A program made the translations under genes and the position numbers. This document shows positions 1 through 12,098 of a stretch of 51,016 bases of DNA, in pieces. Below the pieces are notes generated by a model that searched no databases, was not told the origin of the DNA, and worked only from the letters and a program-made list of their open reading frames with translations. Position 1 is the stretch's first letter. Each line of letters begins with the position of its first letter. The DNA lies in the NCBI GenBank assembly GCA_902512585.1, contig CABXJW010000006.1:1-51016 (forward strand), written 5' to 3'. Source of the stretch: an uncultured Woeseiaceae bacterium. GTDB taxonomy: Bacteria; Pseudomonadota; Gammaproteobacteria; Steroidobacterales; Woeseiaceae.

Positions 1-48
1 ACTGGTCATTTCATTTTTCATCTATTTTTATAATAATATGGATTGAAA

Positions 49-1005
49 TTAAGATTGGAGGATTATGTATGTTAAGTAAAAGCAGAACATTGACAATAGG
101 CCAAATCCTTCATATCTTTTGATAGTGTTATTTCTCCTAAAGGTAACAATAAATATCATTAGCGTTAAAATTAGCATAACCATGAGATGAACGGATAGGA
201 TATTATTTGGTAATACCGCTTCCTTAATAGATGTTGCTATTCCTACAACTGCTAATAAGTTGAATATATTAGAACCAATAATATTGCCTATGGCTAAGCC
301 ATATTCTCCTTTTATCGCACTTGTTATAGAGACACTGAGCTCTGGAAGGCTTGTCCCAATTGCCACTAATGTTATACCAATAATTGTTTGAGAGACACCT
401 AATGTTTCTGCAATTTTTATTGCATTTTCGACAACCAGGTTAGCTCCAAACGTCAGTACAATTAATCCAATTGTTAACATTAAAACAGCCTTCGGCGCGC
501 TATAAATATTATAGTCTGAATCTGACAGTTCGGATGCTTCATCACCCTCTGAGTGAATTTTTAAACTAAAACTAATTAACCATGACATGACTAAAAGAAA
601 CGCTAACAATATAAGCCTGCCTTCGAATAGACTAATTTCATTGTTCCAGAAAGGAAAAATCATGCTTAATGAAACTAAGAGTAAGAGTATCATCAGTTTC
701 TTATGGATCTTGGAATCTATGGATATTGGTTTTATGCTTGCCATTAAACCCAATACAAGGCCTATATTAGCGGTATTAGAACCAATAGCATTTCCTACCG
801 CCAGATTTGACTCATTATTTAATGCTGCAACAATTGAAACTAGAATTTCGGGAGCAGAAGTTGCAAATGCGACAATTGTGAGACCAATTACGATGATTGG
901 TATTTTTAGAATTTGCGCAATTGATGCAACACCATTGACAAAATAATTAGAGCCCATAATTAATAAGACTATTCCGAGAGTCATTAAAATAAGATCAATA
1001 AGCAT
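49..1005 (-). CDS. Na+/Ca2+ antiporter (CaCA family, YrbG-like)
   Basis: 318 aa, hydrophobic, two internally repeated alpha motifs (GLTIVAFATSAPEILVS and GITLVAIGTSLPELSVS). Confidence 0.9.
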   Translation of the reverse strand: MLIDLILMTLGIVLLIMGSNYFVNGVASIAQILKIPIIVIGLTIVAFATSAPEILVSIVAALNNESNLAVGNAIGSNTANIGLVLGLMASIKPISIDSKIHKKLMILLLLVSLSMIFPFWNNEISLFEGRLILLAFLLVMSWLISFSLKIHSEGDEASELSDSDYNIYSAPKAVLMLTIGLIVLTFGANLVVENAIKIAETLGVSQTIIGITLVAIGTSLPELSVSITSAIKGEYGLAIGNIIGSNIFNLLAVVGIATSIKEAVLPNNILSVHLMVMLILTLMIFIVTFRRNNTIKRYEGFGLLSMFCFYLTYIILQS

Positions 1006-1142
1006 AAATCACATAAAATTTTTAAGAATTATAATTTTTTTCATTTTGAATTAGAATCTAAAACAATAATACATAATATTCTCCTAGATGTCGGAGTTGT
1101 TTCGAGTAATCATAGAGAATACCCAACAAGGAACAAAAGAAT

Positions 1143-2643
<1,501 letters not shown>

Positions 2644-2870
2644 AATTATATTTCTATATGTATACTGCTAGCCAATTGGTCTAATGAACGTGTATAATAT
2701 TAATCTAGCATATAAGTCGATTAAATTTACAACCAAACTAAAATTAATAACCTTAGCCACTAATAAAATAGGTAAATATAAATTATTTTTTCCGCTGATG
2801 ACGTTTCTTAGTGTCTGATGACGAAGAAAGGCAAGAACATCTATAAAATTGGTGGGTGGAGTATTTACCG

Positions 2871-3455
2871 ATGACAGAAAAAGTCGATCAAAGTAAGCGT
2901 CACTTTCTAACTATTGCCACAGCAGTGACTGGCTCAGCAGGTATAGCTTTTGCGGCAGTACCGTTCTTATCATCATTGAAACCAAGTGCCAGAGCTAGGG
3001 CCCTTGGAGCGCCTGTAGAGGTCCCATTAGGATCACTTGAGCCTGGAGAGATGGTAAGAGTTGTATGGCGCGGAAAGCTTGTATATGTTTTGCGACGCAC
3101 TGAAGAAATGTTACAAAGATTATCAGGCGTCACAGAGTTCCTCAGAGACCCAGATTCAGCAGATACTGAACTTCAACCAATTTATGCCTCCAACGAGCAC
3201 CGTTCAGTTGATCCAGAATTCCTTGTGGTTGAGGGATCATGTACCCATCTTGGTTGCGCACCCATACCTCAATTCGAAGTTACACCGTCGACAGATTGGT
3301 TTGGAGGGTTTTTTTGCCCTTGTCATGGTTCAAAATTTGATTTATCTGGGAGGGTATACAAAGGTGTACCAGCTCCAACAAACTTAAAAGTACCTCCATA
3401 TAGCTTCACCCAAACAAATGTTATAACAATCGGTATAGATTCAGGTAATGCGTAA
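2871..3455 (+). CDS. petA: Ubiquinol-cytochrome c reductase iron-sulfur (Rieske) subunit
   Basis: CTHLGC and CPCHGSKFD Rieske motifs; ATG at 2871 preferred over the upstream GTG at 2856. Confidence 0.95.
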   Translation: MTEKVDQSKRHFLTIATAVTGSAGIAFAAVPFLSSLKPSARARALGAPVEVPLGSLEPGEMVRVVWRGKLVYVLRRTEEMLQRLSGVTEFLRDPDSADTELQPIYASNEHRSVDPEFLVVEGSCTHLGCAPIPQFEVTPSTDWFGGFFCPCHGSKFDLSGRVYKGVPAPTNLKVPPYSFTQTNVITIGIDSGNA

Positions 3456-4696
3456 TGGTAAATAAAGAAAATAAACAAGCAGAATCATCAAGTAAGTTAC
3501 TTGACTGGATAGATCAACGTTTCCCATATACGGAGACGATGAAGCAGCATATTACCGAATATTACGCCTCGAAAAACTTCAACATTTGGTACGTTTTTGG
3601 TGTCTTAGCTATGGTAGTTCTGGTTATTCAGCTATTCACTGGTATTTTCTTAACTATGAACTATAAGCCATCAGCAGCTGATGCCTTTTCATCTGTAGAA
3701 TATATTATGCGAGATGTGGAATGGGGCTGGTTGATTCGTTACATGCATTCAACTGGTGCATCATTCTTTTTTATCGTTGTATATCTCCATATGTTCAGAG
3801 CAATGCTTTATGGATCTTATAAAAAGCCAAGAGAGTTGATATGGATTATAGGTATGCTGATCTTTATAGTGCTCATGGCTGAAGCATTTGCAGGATATCT
3901 ATTGCCATGGGGTCAAATGTCATACTGGGGAGCCCAGGTTATAATTTCAATATTTGGTGCAATACCTTTTATCGGGGAAGCTTTAGTTGAAATTATTCGG
4001 GGTGATTATTCAATCTCAGATATAACGCTGAACCGTTTTTTTGCCCTACACGTGATCGCATTACCGCTGGCTCTAGTAGCATTGATTTTTGTTCATATCG
4101 TGGCACTCCATGAAGTAGGTTCGAATAACCCAGATGGAATTGAAATAAAAGAGCATAAGGATCATAACGGCATTCCAATTGACGGTGTTGCCTTCCATCC
4201 ATACCATACCAGTAAAGATCTAGTAGCAATAATTATATTCTTGATGATATTTTCTTTTGTTGTATTTTTTGCCCCAGATATGGGTGGTTACTTCTTGGAA
4301 TACGCGAATTTTGAGAAAGCAAATCCAACAGCAACTCCTGAGCATATAGTTCCTGTTTGGTACTTCACTCCTTTTTATGCATTACTTAGAGCTGTTCCAG
4401 ATAAACTTGGTGGTGCGATAGCAATGGGACTGGCCGTTATTCTTCCATTATTCCTTCCTTGGCTTGATCGAGCTAAGGTAAAATCAATTCGTTATCGTGG
4501 ATGGATTTATAAAACAGCACTAACATCGTTTGTCATAAGCTTTGTTTCATTGGGTGTTCTTGGAGTGCTTCCAGCAGAGGGGATATATATTTCATTAGCA
4601 AGATTTTTTGGGTTTATTTATTTTGCTTTCTTTATCCTTATGCCTTACTACAGCAAGATAGATAAAACGAAACCAGTGCCTAATAGGGTAACTTAG
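3455..4696 (+). CDS. petB: Cytochrome b (bc1 complex)
   Basis: 413 aa cytochrome b; GYLLPWGQMSYWGAQVI motif; immediately after petA. Confidence 0.97.
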   Translation: MVNKENKQAESSSKLLDWIDQRFPYTETMKQHITEYYASKNFNIWYVFGVLAMVVLVIQLFTGIFLTMNYKPSAADAFSSVEYIMRDVEWGWLIRYMHSTGASFFFIVVYLHMFRAMLYGSYKKPRELIWIIGMLIFIVLMAEAFAGYLLPWGQMSYWGAQVIISIFGAIPFIGEALVEIIRGDYSISDITLNRFFALHVIALPLALVALIFVHIVALHEVGSNNPDGIEIKEHKDHNGIPIDGVAFHPYHTSKDLVAIIIFLMIFSFVVFFAPDMGGYFLEYANFEKANPTATPEHIVPVWYFTPFYALLRAVPDKLGGAIAMGLAVILPLFLPWLDRAKVKSIRYRGWIYKTALTSFVISFVSLGVLGVLPAEGIYISLARFFGFIYFAFFILMPYYSKIDKTKPVPNRVT

Positions 4697-5416
4697 ATGA
4701 AAAATATTATTAAAAAATTATTAATATCAGTCGCTGCTTTGATATTTTCGATAAATGTTTTCGCGGCCACCGAACAATCTTTACTAGTAGCGAATAACAA
4801 TCCTCATGATGTGGAATCACTCCAAAGAGGTGCTCGAAACTTCATGAATTATTGTTCAGGTTGTCACTCAGCAGAATATGTTCGATATGAAGTGATAGCA
4901 TCTGATCTTGGCTTAAGTGATCAGCAAGTGAAAGAATATTTGATGTTTAATGCGCAACAAACATTTGAAACAATTAATACATCGATGCTTGAAGTCGATG
5001 CCGCTGGCTGGTTTGGTCAAGCACCACCTGATCTATCATTAATGGCTAGAGCTAAAGGAACGGATTATATATATACTTTTTTAAAGAGCTTTTACATAGA
5101 TAAATCAAGTCCTACTGGAGTAGATAATGTGGTTTTAGCTGGTACAAGCATGCCAAATGTATTGTGGGAATTGCAAGGTCATCAAGTCAATCTTGAGGAA
5201 GATGGAATAAATCATCTTGAACTCGAGATTCAGGGAAAAATGTCTCCTGAAGAGTTTGATTTTTTTCTTCGAGATACAGTTAATTTTTTAGAATATATGA
5301 GTGAGCCAATCAGAAATGCTCGACGAGCTCTAGGGATAAAGGTACTTTTTTTCTTGGCTTTTTTCCTCTCATTAGCTTATTTTCTAAAGAAAGAAATCTG
5401 GAAAGACGTAAAATAG
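4697..5416 (+). CDS. petC: Cytochrome c1
   Basis: CSGCH heme motif, signal peptide, C-terminal TM anchor. Confidence 0.93.
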   Translation: MKNIIKKLLISVAALIFSINVFAATEQSLLVANNNPHDVESLQRGARNFMNYCSGCHSAEYVRYEVIASDLGLSDQQVKEYLMFNAQQTFETINTSMLEVDAAGWFGQAPPDLSLMARAKGTDYIYTFLKSFYIDKSSPTGVDNVVLAGTSMPNVLWELQGHQVNLEEDGINHLELEIQGKMSPEEFDFFLRDTVNFLEYMSEPIRNARRALGIKVLFFLAFFLSLAYFLKKEIWKDVK

Positions 5417-5471
5417 TGCCCTAAAAGATTTCTAATTTTAGTCAAACATTCTTTTTTTAAAGGGATTTCAA

Positions 5472-6101
5472 ATGTCAGTAATTGCTAATCGACGATCAAT
5501 AATGAATTTATTTTCAAAACCGACTTGTATTCACAGTCATCGAACTAGAATTGTATTGGCTGAAAAAAACATTAATATTGATATTACTAGTGTGGTGGGA
5601 CCTGATCTCCCTGAAGATCTAATGGATATTAATCCCTATCATACACTGCCAACTCTCATTGACAGAGATTTAGTACTCTATGATTCACGAGTTATTATCG
5701 AGTACTTGGATGAGCGCTTCCCACACCCTCCATTAATGCCTGTAGATCCAGTGACACGCGCACAATTCAGAATGGCGCTCTATAGAATAGAGCAAGATTG
5801 GTATACGTTGGCCGATAAATATGCAGTAAATGGAGAGGGTAAGTTAGCAACAAAACCAAAAAAAATGTTAAAAGAAAGTATCCTTGCTGCTGTCGATTTA
5901 TTTTCTATAAAGGATTATTTTATTAGCGATGATTTTTCATTGGTTGATTGTACAATCGCACCTATCTTATGGAGATTACCTGAATATGGTATTGACCTAG
6001 GACAGAATGCTGCGGCTATTGATAACTACATGGATCGCGTCTTTGACCGGCCATCATTTCGTGAAAGTTTAAGTGAGTTAGAGCAAGAAATGCGCCTATA
6101 G
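5472..6101 (+). CDS. sspA: Stringent starvation protein A (GST-like)
   Basis: NRRSIMNLFSKPTCIHSHRTRIVLAEKNI; GST fold; between petC and sspB. Confidence 0.92.
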   Translation: MSVIANRRSIMNLFSKPTCIHSHRTRIVLAEKNINIDITSVVGPDLPEDLMDINPYHTLPTLIDRDLVLYDSRVIIEYLDERFPHPPLMPVDPVTRAQFRMALYRIEQDWYTLADKYAVNGEGKLATKPKKMLKESILAAVDLFSIKDYFISDDFSLVDCTIAPILWRLPEYGIDLGQNAAAIDNYMDRVFDRPSFRESLSELEQEMRL

Positions 6102-6120
6102 GTCAGGCTTAATTAAAAAA

Positions 6121-6501
6121 ATGGCATTACCATTACTCTCTAAACGTCCTTACCTCATCAGAGCAATGCTAGATTGGATTAATGATAATAAATTAACTCC
6201 ATATATATTAGTAGATACAAATATATCGAATGTTAAGGTACCAGAAAAATTCATTAATAAAGAAAAGATTATTCTTAATATTGGCCATACAGCAACGGAT
6301 GACCTGAATGTGACTTTGGAGTCAATTTCATTTAATGGTAGATTTGATGGAAAATCACTATCAATTTTTGTACCTACTGAAGCAATACTGAGTATCTACA
6401 CAAAAGAAACAGGAGATGGCATGATATTTTCTGATGAAGGCACATCCCAACCAAAAGATAAGATTGAAAAGAAGGCCCCTCATCTCAAATTAGTAGAGTA
6501 A
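6121..6501 (+). CDS. sspB: ClpXP protease specificity-enhancing factor SspB
   Basis: SKRPYLIRAMLDWINDNKLTPYILVD start; acidic/basic tail ending APHLKLVE. Confidence 0.92.
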   Translation: MALPLLSKRPYLIRAMLDWINDNKLTPYILVDTNISNVKVPEKFINKEKIILNIGHTATDDLNVTLESISFNGRFDGKSLSIFVPTEAILSIYTKETGDGMIFSDEGTSQPKDKIEKKAPHLKLVE

Positions 6502-7755
6502 GTTACCTGTCTCTTGTAAGTTTCTTTGAATTTTTGGCTCACCATCTATTAATTGTGCCCAAGCGAGCCTTCTGCGAATTTTTCCATCTTCTTGCATGAA
6601 TAATTGACCTGTAGCACCATTTAATTCTTCCATATGGTTATTTCTTATTGAGCTTATCGCCGCCATTAAGAAATACGCATCGTACCCCATCGCATTTTGA
6701 CGACTTTGTATTGCGTCACCAGGCCAATATTTTCTTAATAGTGAAGGTAAATTCTCTAACCAAGTTTGTTGATCTATAACCCAGGGGGCATCAGTAAATA
6801 TTATTCCATTTAGATCATCTAAATTGGTATTAACAGAATATATTGTAGATGTTGAATATATTGTTAAGGGCTTATCCCCTGACAAATGATAGTTTAGTTG
6901 TGATTTTAAAAGCTTTGCTGTTGTTGAATCTGCAGCTACAAAAAAAATAAAATCTATGTCTTGTCTACGTCTAGGATTATAATTTATTCTTTCTCTTAGA
7001 TTAGCGGACAATCGGTCATATCTTTTTTCGCTCAATGAGATACCCAATGAGCTTTTTAATTCTGATGAAAAGTCTTTCTGTGTGGGATCGTAAAACTTAC
7101 TCTCAACAATAACGCCATCCATGGATTGGAATGTACTTTTATAGATTGCCTCTAATTGTCTGCCCCACTCATTATCTGGAGCGAGGATTAATCCAACTTT
7201 ATTCTGATCTACTATAACTTTACTTGAGGTTGAGATAGCTTCATCGATTGATGATAAAGAAAATTGATACATACCAATCAATGAATCGTCAACATCTAGA
7301 GTGTTTAATGTCAGAATTGGAATATTAAAAGCAATTTTATTGCTTAACTCTTTAACTGAGTTTTGCAATAAAGGTCCTACTACAAAATCAGCACCTTCAT
7401 TTACAGCTTGATCATAAGCTTTCTCACTAGTTTGAAATTTTTGAGTATCGTAAATTCTAATTTTGCTAGCACCAATATTTCTCTGATTTAGAGAGTAATG
7501 AGCACTTAAGAATCCATGCAATATAGATTCACCCTCTCTTTGGAAATCCCCACTCATTGGCAGAATAAGAGCGACCTGACGAGGGAAGTTTTTCAGGAAT
7601 AATGGCGCTGATAACCCTTCGTCTCTCATGACTGGCAAGACTGTCTCACTGACACTAGAATTACTTAAATTTTTGTTAAGCGTAGATCCGCACCCAGTCA
7701 AAATACAACACAGTATTAAAAATGATAGCAATTTATGGTGGTTTTTATTTTTCAA
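6490..7755 (-). CDS. lpoA: Penicillin-binding protein activator LpoA / LppC-like lipoprotein
   Basis: 421 aa; lipobox LTGC; ALILPMSGDFQREGESILHGF periplasmic-binding fold; divergent to rsmI. Confidence 0.87.
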   Translation of the reverse strand: MKNKNHHKLLSFLILCCILTGCGSTLNKNLSNSSVSETVLPVMRDEGLSAPLFLKNFPRQVALILPMSGDFQREGESILHGFLSAHYSLNQRNIGASKIRIYDTQKFQTSEKAYDQAVNEGADFVVGPLLQNSVKELSNKIAFNIPILTLNTLDVDDSLIGMYQFSLSSIDEAISTSSKVIVDQNKVGLILAPDNEWGRQLEAIYKSTFQSMDGVIVESKFYDPTQKDFSSELKSSLGISLSEKRYDRLSANLRERINYNPRRRQDIDFIFFVAADSTTAKLLKSQLNYHLSGDKPLTIYSTSTIYSVNTNLDDLNGIIFTDAPWVIDQQTWLENLPSLLRKYWPGDAIQSRQNAMGYDAYFLMAAISSIRNNHMEELNGATGQLFMQEDGKIRRRLAWAQLIDGEPKIQRNLQETGNLLY

Positions 7756-7822
7756 TAGATTCTTTTTTATCTTAATTAATGACCGATTTAGGATATTCTT
7801 ATGCTAATCATTAAAAATATCA

Positions 7823-8701
7823 ATGGAACTTTTGATAATTGTGAAAAACGTAATAAAAAATGGTTGTATATATGTGGTGGCAACACCCATTGGAAATCTC
7901 GGCGATGTGTCAAATAGAAGTATAGAGATCCTAGGAAAAGTTGACTACGTTGCTGCTGAAGATACTCGTAACACTCGTAATTTTTTATCTCATTTTCAAG
8001 TTAGCGCCAAGTTAATTTCCCTTCATGAGCATAATGAAGTTAATCAATCTAAAAAAATCATTAAAGATGTTTTGAAGGGTATGTCGATAGCCATTGTTAG
8101 TGACGCGGGCACACCAGCAATCAATGATCCGGGATATAGATTGATTTCATTGGCTCATCAAAATGAAATAAAAGTAATTCCATTACCCGGACCTTGTTCT
8201 GTTATCAGTGCGCTTTCAGTTTCAGGGTTGCCCAGTGATAGATTTTGTTTTGAGGGTTATTTGCCCGCTAAGAGAGAGTTGAGGAAATCGAAATTAAAAG
8301 AGTTAATTGAAGAAGAAAGAACCATGATTTTTTTAGTTTCAGTACATAAAATCCATCTAGTCATTGAAGACATGATGTCGATCTTTGGTGAATCTAGACT
8401 AGTCTTTTTGGCCCGTGAAATGACAAAAATATTCGAGCAAAGTATAAAAACAAATCTTAAGGAATTATCACTAATGATTGCTAGTGGACAAATCCCTAAA
8501 AAAGGAGAATTTGTGGTTGTTCTTAGTGGAGTCATTGTAAGAAAAAATAATTTAGCTCTAGCAAAAGAATTATTGGATGAGTTAATTAAAATTAATTTGA
8601 GTAGTAAAGCGGTTGATATCGTCACCAGAGTCACAAAGGAAAAACGTAATAAGATATATAAATTAATGCTTGAGATGAGAGAGGATGATGAAAGTAAATA
8701 A
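7823..8701 (+). CDS. rsmI: 16S rRNA (cytidine-2'-O)-methyltransferase
   Basis: YVVATPIGNLGDVSNRS; AEDTRNTRNFL; VSDAGTPAINDPGYRL; PGPCSVISALSVSGLP. Confidence 0.95.
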   Translation: MELLIIVKNVIKNGCIYVVATPIGNLGDVSNRSIEILGKVDYVAAEDTRNTRNFLSHFQVSAKLISLHEHNEVNQSKKIIKDVLKGMSIAIVSDAGTPAINDPGYRLISLAHQNEIKVIPLPGPCSVISALSVSGLPSDRFCFEGYLPAKRELRKSKLKELIEEERTMIFLVSVHKIHLVIEDMMSIFGESRLVFLAREMTKIFEQSIKTNLKELSLMIASGQIPKKGEFVVVLSGVIVRKNNLALAKELLDELIKINLSSKAVDIVTRVTKEKRNKIYKLMLEMREDDESK

Positions 8702-8736
8702 ATACTTTTTGTTATCTCTTATTTGTTGATTGTCTT

Positions 8737-8754
8737 AAGTTATATTGATATGTT
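8737..8754. promoter_or_regulatory. Candidate operator (imperfect) AAGTTATATTGATATGTT
   Basis: Shares AAGTTATATTrATAT with the perfect palindrome at 21739-21758; 40 nt upstream of the CaiB start in both cases. Confidence 0.35.
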
Positions 8755-8793
8755 CATAGGACAAAAATTTTTATACATGAGCAATATTATCTG

Positions 8794-10002
8794 ATGACAA
8801 AAAATTCAAAGCCTGCTAATGAGGGTCCACTCAATGATATTCGAGTGATTGAGCTGGGCCAACTAATTGCAGGACCTTTTTGCGGACAATTAATGGCCGA
8901 TATGGGCGCTGATGTAATTAAGGTTGAGCCACCTGGAGCTGGGGATCCCATGAGAGTATGGGGCCGTGGTGATTACCCCTTATGGTGGAGTGTTTGTGCG
9001 AGAAACAAAAGATGCATAACGGCAAACTTAAGAGAGTCAGAAGGACAGGAATTAGTAAAAAAATTAATTTCTCAGGCTGACATGGTCCTGGAGAATTTCC
9101 GACCGGGTACCCTTGAAAGATGGGGAATGAGTTATGATGAGTTATCAGCTCAAAATCCTGGTTTAATAATGATTAGAGTATCTGGTTACGGACAAAGTGG
9201 TCCTTACTCAAAGAGAGCGGGCTATGCTTCGGTTGGAGAGGCTGTTGGAGGCATGCGCTATCTTTGTGGTGAGCCTGATCGTAAACCCAGTCGAGCTGGT
9301 TTATCTTTAGGCGACTCTTTGGCGGCAACGTATGCCTGTATGGGAGCTTTAGCAGCATTACATCATCGAGAAAAAACAGGTGAAGGGCAAGTAATTGATG
9401 CCTCTATATATGAATCGGTATTAACAGTGATGGAGGCAACAATTCCTGAGTATACGGTGAGTAATCACATAAGAGAAAGATCAGGATCAAAATTACCAAA
9501 TATCGCCCCATCAAATATTTATGACTGTAAGAATGGCAGTATAGTTATTGGGGCCAATCAGGACACTATTTTTAAGCGTCTATGTGATGCTATGCAACAA
9601 CCTGAACTTGCTTCAGATAAACGTTTTATAGATCATGTTAGCAGAGGAGATAACCAAGATACTTTGGATCAGCTAATAAATGATTGGTGTTCTACAAGGA
9701 ATGTAGATGAAGTGGAAGAGTTAATGCAACTTCATACCGTCCCTGCCGGAAAAGTTTATCGAGCACCTGAAATGCTCAATGATCCACATTTTATCGATAG
9801 AGAAGCTTTGGTCGATGTACCGTCTGAGAGATGGCCAGATCTAAAAATGCAGAATGTATTTCCCAAAATGTCAAAAACACAAGGCCAAATTAGATGGCCT
9901 GGTGTAGATGAGCTAGGGGCTCACAATAATGAAATTTATGAGGGAATATTAAATCTCTCAAAAGATCAACTAAGTGATCTTAAGAAGAAATCAATAATTT
10001 AA
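8794..10002 (+). CDS. CaiB/BaiF (family III) CoA-transferase
   Basis: RVIELGQLIAGPFCGQLMADMGADVIKVEPP; NFRPGTLERWG; conserved Asp in LSLGDSLAAT. Confidence 0.93.
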   Translation: MTKNSKPANEGPLNDIRVIELGQLIAGPFCGQLMADMGADVIKVEPPGAGDPMRVWGRGDYPLWWSVCARNKRCITANLRESEGQELVKKLISQADMVLENFRPGTLERWGMSYDELSAQNPGLIMIRVSGYGQSGPYSKRAGYASVGEAVGGMRYLCGEPDRKPSRAGLSLGDSLAATYACMGALAALHHREKTGEGQVIDASIYESVLTVMEATIPEYTVSNHIRERSGSKLPNIAPSNIYDCKNGSIVIGANQDTIFKRLCDAMQQPELASDKRFIDHVSRGDNQDTLDQLINDWCSTRNVDEVEELMQLHTVPAGKVYRAPEMLNDPHFIDREALVDVPSERWPDLKMQNVFPKMSKTQGQIRWPGVDELGAHNNEIYEGILNLSKDQLSDLKKKSII

Positions 10003-10025
10003 TAATATAGATAGAGGGTATAGAT

Positions 10026-12086
10026 ATGAACTTCAGACTTGGTGTGGACGTTGGGGGAACTTTTACAGATTTATTGTTGGTTGATGAATCTTCTGGACAG
10101 ACATATACAGCAAAGGTTCCATCTACTCCACAAGACTCGTCAATTGGTGTATTGGATGGTGTTAATCGTATTTGTAGTGACTCGGATATTGATTTAACTA
10201 AAGTTTCACAAGTTATGCATGGCACAACGGTGGCAACAAATGCTGTGCTAACTGGTAAGGGCGCAAGAGTCGGATTAATAACTACCAAAGGTTATCGACA
10301 GGTACTGCAGGTGGCCAGATCTTTCTGCCCTGGTGGTCTAGGAGGTTGGGTAAGTTATATTAAGGCCCCATTACTTGCTCCTTTGGAATTAACTATCGAG
10401 GCTGATGAAAGGATGGATGCTCAGGGTAATACAGTTTCAGCTTTAAACGAAAAGAATTTCAAAAAAGATCTAAAGACATTATTGGATAAAAATGAAATAG
10501 AAGCGCTCACAATCTGTTTTATTAATTCTTATGTGAATGGAGCTCATGAAATCCGTGCTCGTGAAATCGCGCAAGAAATCCTTGGGGAAATTCCAATCTC
10601 TATAAGTAGTGAGGTAGTTCCTGAGATGCAAGAGTATGAGAGAACAGAAACCACTGTAGTTAATTCATATGTGCGTCCCCAGGTATCAAAATATGTAAAT
10701 AATTTACAAAGTTCACTGCAAGAAATAATGGGGAATGATGTAAATCTTGCGATACTTCGTTCTGATGGAGGCTTGGCTTCTGGAAGAGCTGCAGCTGAAT
10801 CACCGGTCAATTTACTCTTATCTGGCCCTGCTGGCGGTGTAGCTGGGGCAATGTATTTTTGCCGAAGAGGGGGTTTTGAAGATATTCTAACTTTTGATAT
10901 GGGCGGGACTTCAACAGATGTGGCTCTTATCCAAAATGGGGAAGCACGGGTAAAAAGAGAAACTCGCGTGGGGGATGTCACGGTCCGTGCACCAGCTGTG
11001 GATGTTAGAACTGTTGGTGCAGGTGGGGGTTCTATTGCATTTGTTCCTGAGCTCACGAAAGCATTGCGAGTAGGCCCAGAATCAGCTGGCGCTGAACCTG
11101 GACCAGCGGCTTATAAGAAAGGTGGGGACAAAGCAACAGTATGTGATGCAAATGTTGTACTCGGGTACCTACCATCTGATGTCAAATTGGGCGGTGCAAT
11201 GCAAATTGACCGAGATAGTTCGGTAGCAGTTGTTCAAAATTTAGCAGATGCAATGGATATTGACCTGATGGCTGCGGCAGAGGGAATTATTAAGATTGTA
11301 AACGAATCTATGTTGGGGGCTTTAAGATTGGTATCAGTAGAACAAGGTTATGATCCTCGGGACTTTGCCTTGGTAGGCTTTGGTGGGGCTGGCCCTTTAC
11401 ATGCAAATTCACTAGGAATTTTAACTGGAGCTTGGCCCGTAATAGTTCCACCTGGACCTGGTGTCTTATGTGCTTATGGAGATGCTACAACAGAAGTACG
11501 AGATGAAGCATCACAAACTTATGTAAAAAAAGTTGAAGATATTAATCTAGATGAGTTTTTGAGTGAGCTTGAATCATTGAAAACTAGAGCAAGTATTTCT
11601 TTTGCTAAAGACGGTATTTCTGAAGAAAGGCAGAAGGTCGCTTATCAAGCTGATATTCGTTATGCCGGACAGGCATTCCAACTTTCACTGGGGATCTCAA
11701 CAGACGATTTAAGAGAAAATGGATTGCAAGTTTTAACTACTGAATTTGATCGCCAGCATGAGCAGTTATTTACTTTTGCACATGGTAAGGATCATGAGAT
11801 AGTGATGTTAAGGGCAGTAGTTAAAGCGAAAAATGAGGGAATGGCAGACATACAGATGGCTGAAGATGGCGCAAGTATTGCGGATGCAGTTATCCAAGAA
11901 ACTAAATTTTATTTTGAAGGTGAGTGGTATGATGCCACAATTTTTGACAGGAATAAGATAGGGATTGGTACGGAGATTCCTGGTCCTGCTATTGTTCAGG
12001 AAATGGACTCAACAACAGTTATATTACCCAAGCATGAAGCTAAAGTAGATAGTGTCGGTAATTTATTAATTAATCCAAGTAATTAA
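10026..12086 (+). CDS. hyuA: Hydantoinase/oxoprolinase A family protein (HyuA)
   Basis: LGVDVGGTFTDLLLVD, MHGTTVATNAVL, DMGGTSTDVALI; 686 aa. Confidence 0.92.
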   Translation: MNFRLGVDVGGTFTDLLLVDESSGQTYTAKVPSTPQDSSIGVLDGVNRICSDSDIDLTKVSQVMHGTTVATNAVLTGKGARVGLITTKGYRQVLQVARSFCPGGLGGWVSYIKAPLLAPLELTIEADERMDAQGNTVSALNEKNFKKDLKTLLDKNEIEALTICFINSYVNGAHEIRAREIAQEILGEIPISISSEVVPEMQEYERTETTVVNSYVRPQVSKYVNNLQSSLQEIMGNDVNLAILRSDGGLASGRAAAESPVNLLLSGPAGGVAGAMYFCRRGGFEDILTFDMGGTSTDVALIQNGEARVKRETRVGDVTVRAPAVDVRTVGAGGGSIAFVPELTKALRVGPESAGAEPGPAAYKKGGDKATVCDANVVLGYLPSDVKLGGAMQIDRDSSVAVVQNLADAMDIDLMAAAEGIIKIVNESMLGALRLVSVEQGYDPRDFALVGFGGAGPLHANSLGILTGAWPVIVPPGPGVLCAYGDATTEVRDEASQTYVKKVEDINLDEFLSELESLKTRASISFAKDGISEERQKVAYQADIRYAGQAFQLSLGISTDDLRENGLQVLTTEFDRQHEQLFTFAHGKDHEIVMLRAVVKAKNEGMADIQMAEDGASIADAVIQETKFYFEGEWYDATIFDRNKIGIGTEIPGPAIVQEMDSTTVILPKHEAKVDSVGNLLINPSN

Positions 12087-12098
12087 AAGGAGTAAGTT

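Noticed and set aside
587-946. 119-aa plus-strand ORF
   Set aside because: Antisense to the conserved Na+/Ca2+ antiporter; low-complexity translation without family features.
2796-2835. Short repeated GCTGATGACG / TCTGATGACG upstream of petA
   Set aside because: Only a short near-repeat; not enough to support a regulatory element.
3061-3387. 108-aa plus-strand ORF inside petA
   Set aside because: Out-of-frame overlap with the clearly coding Rieske gene.
10544-11056. 170-aa minus-strand ORF
   Set aside because: Antisense to hyuA; Pro/Ser/Thr-rich shadow translation typical of opposite-strand coding.
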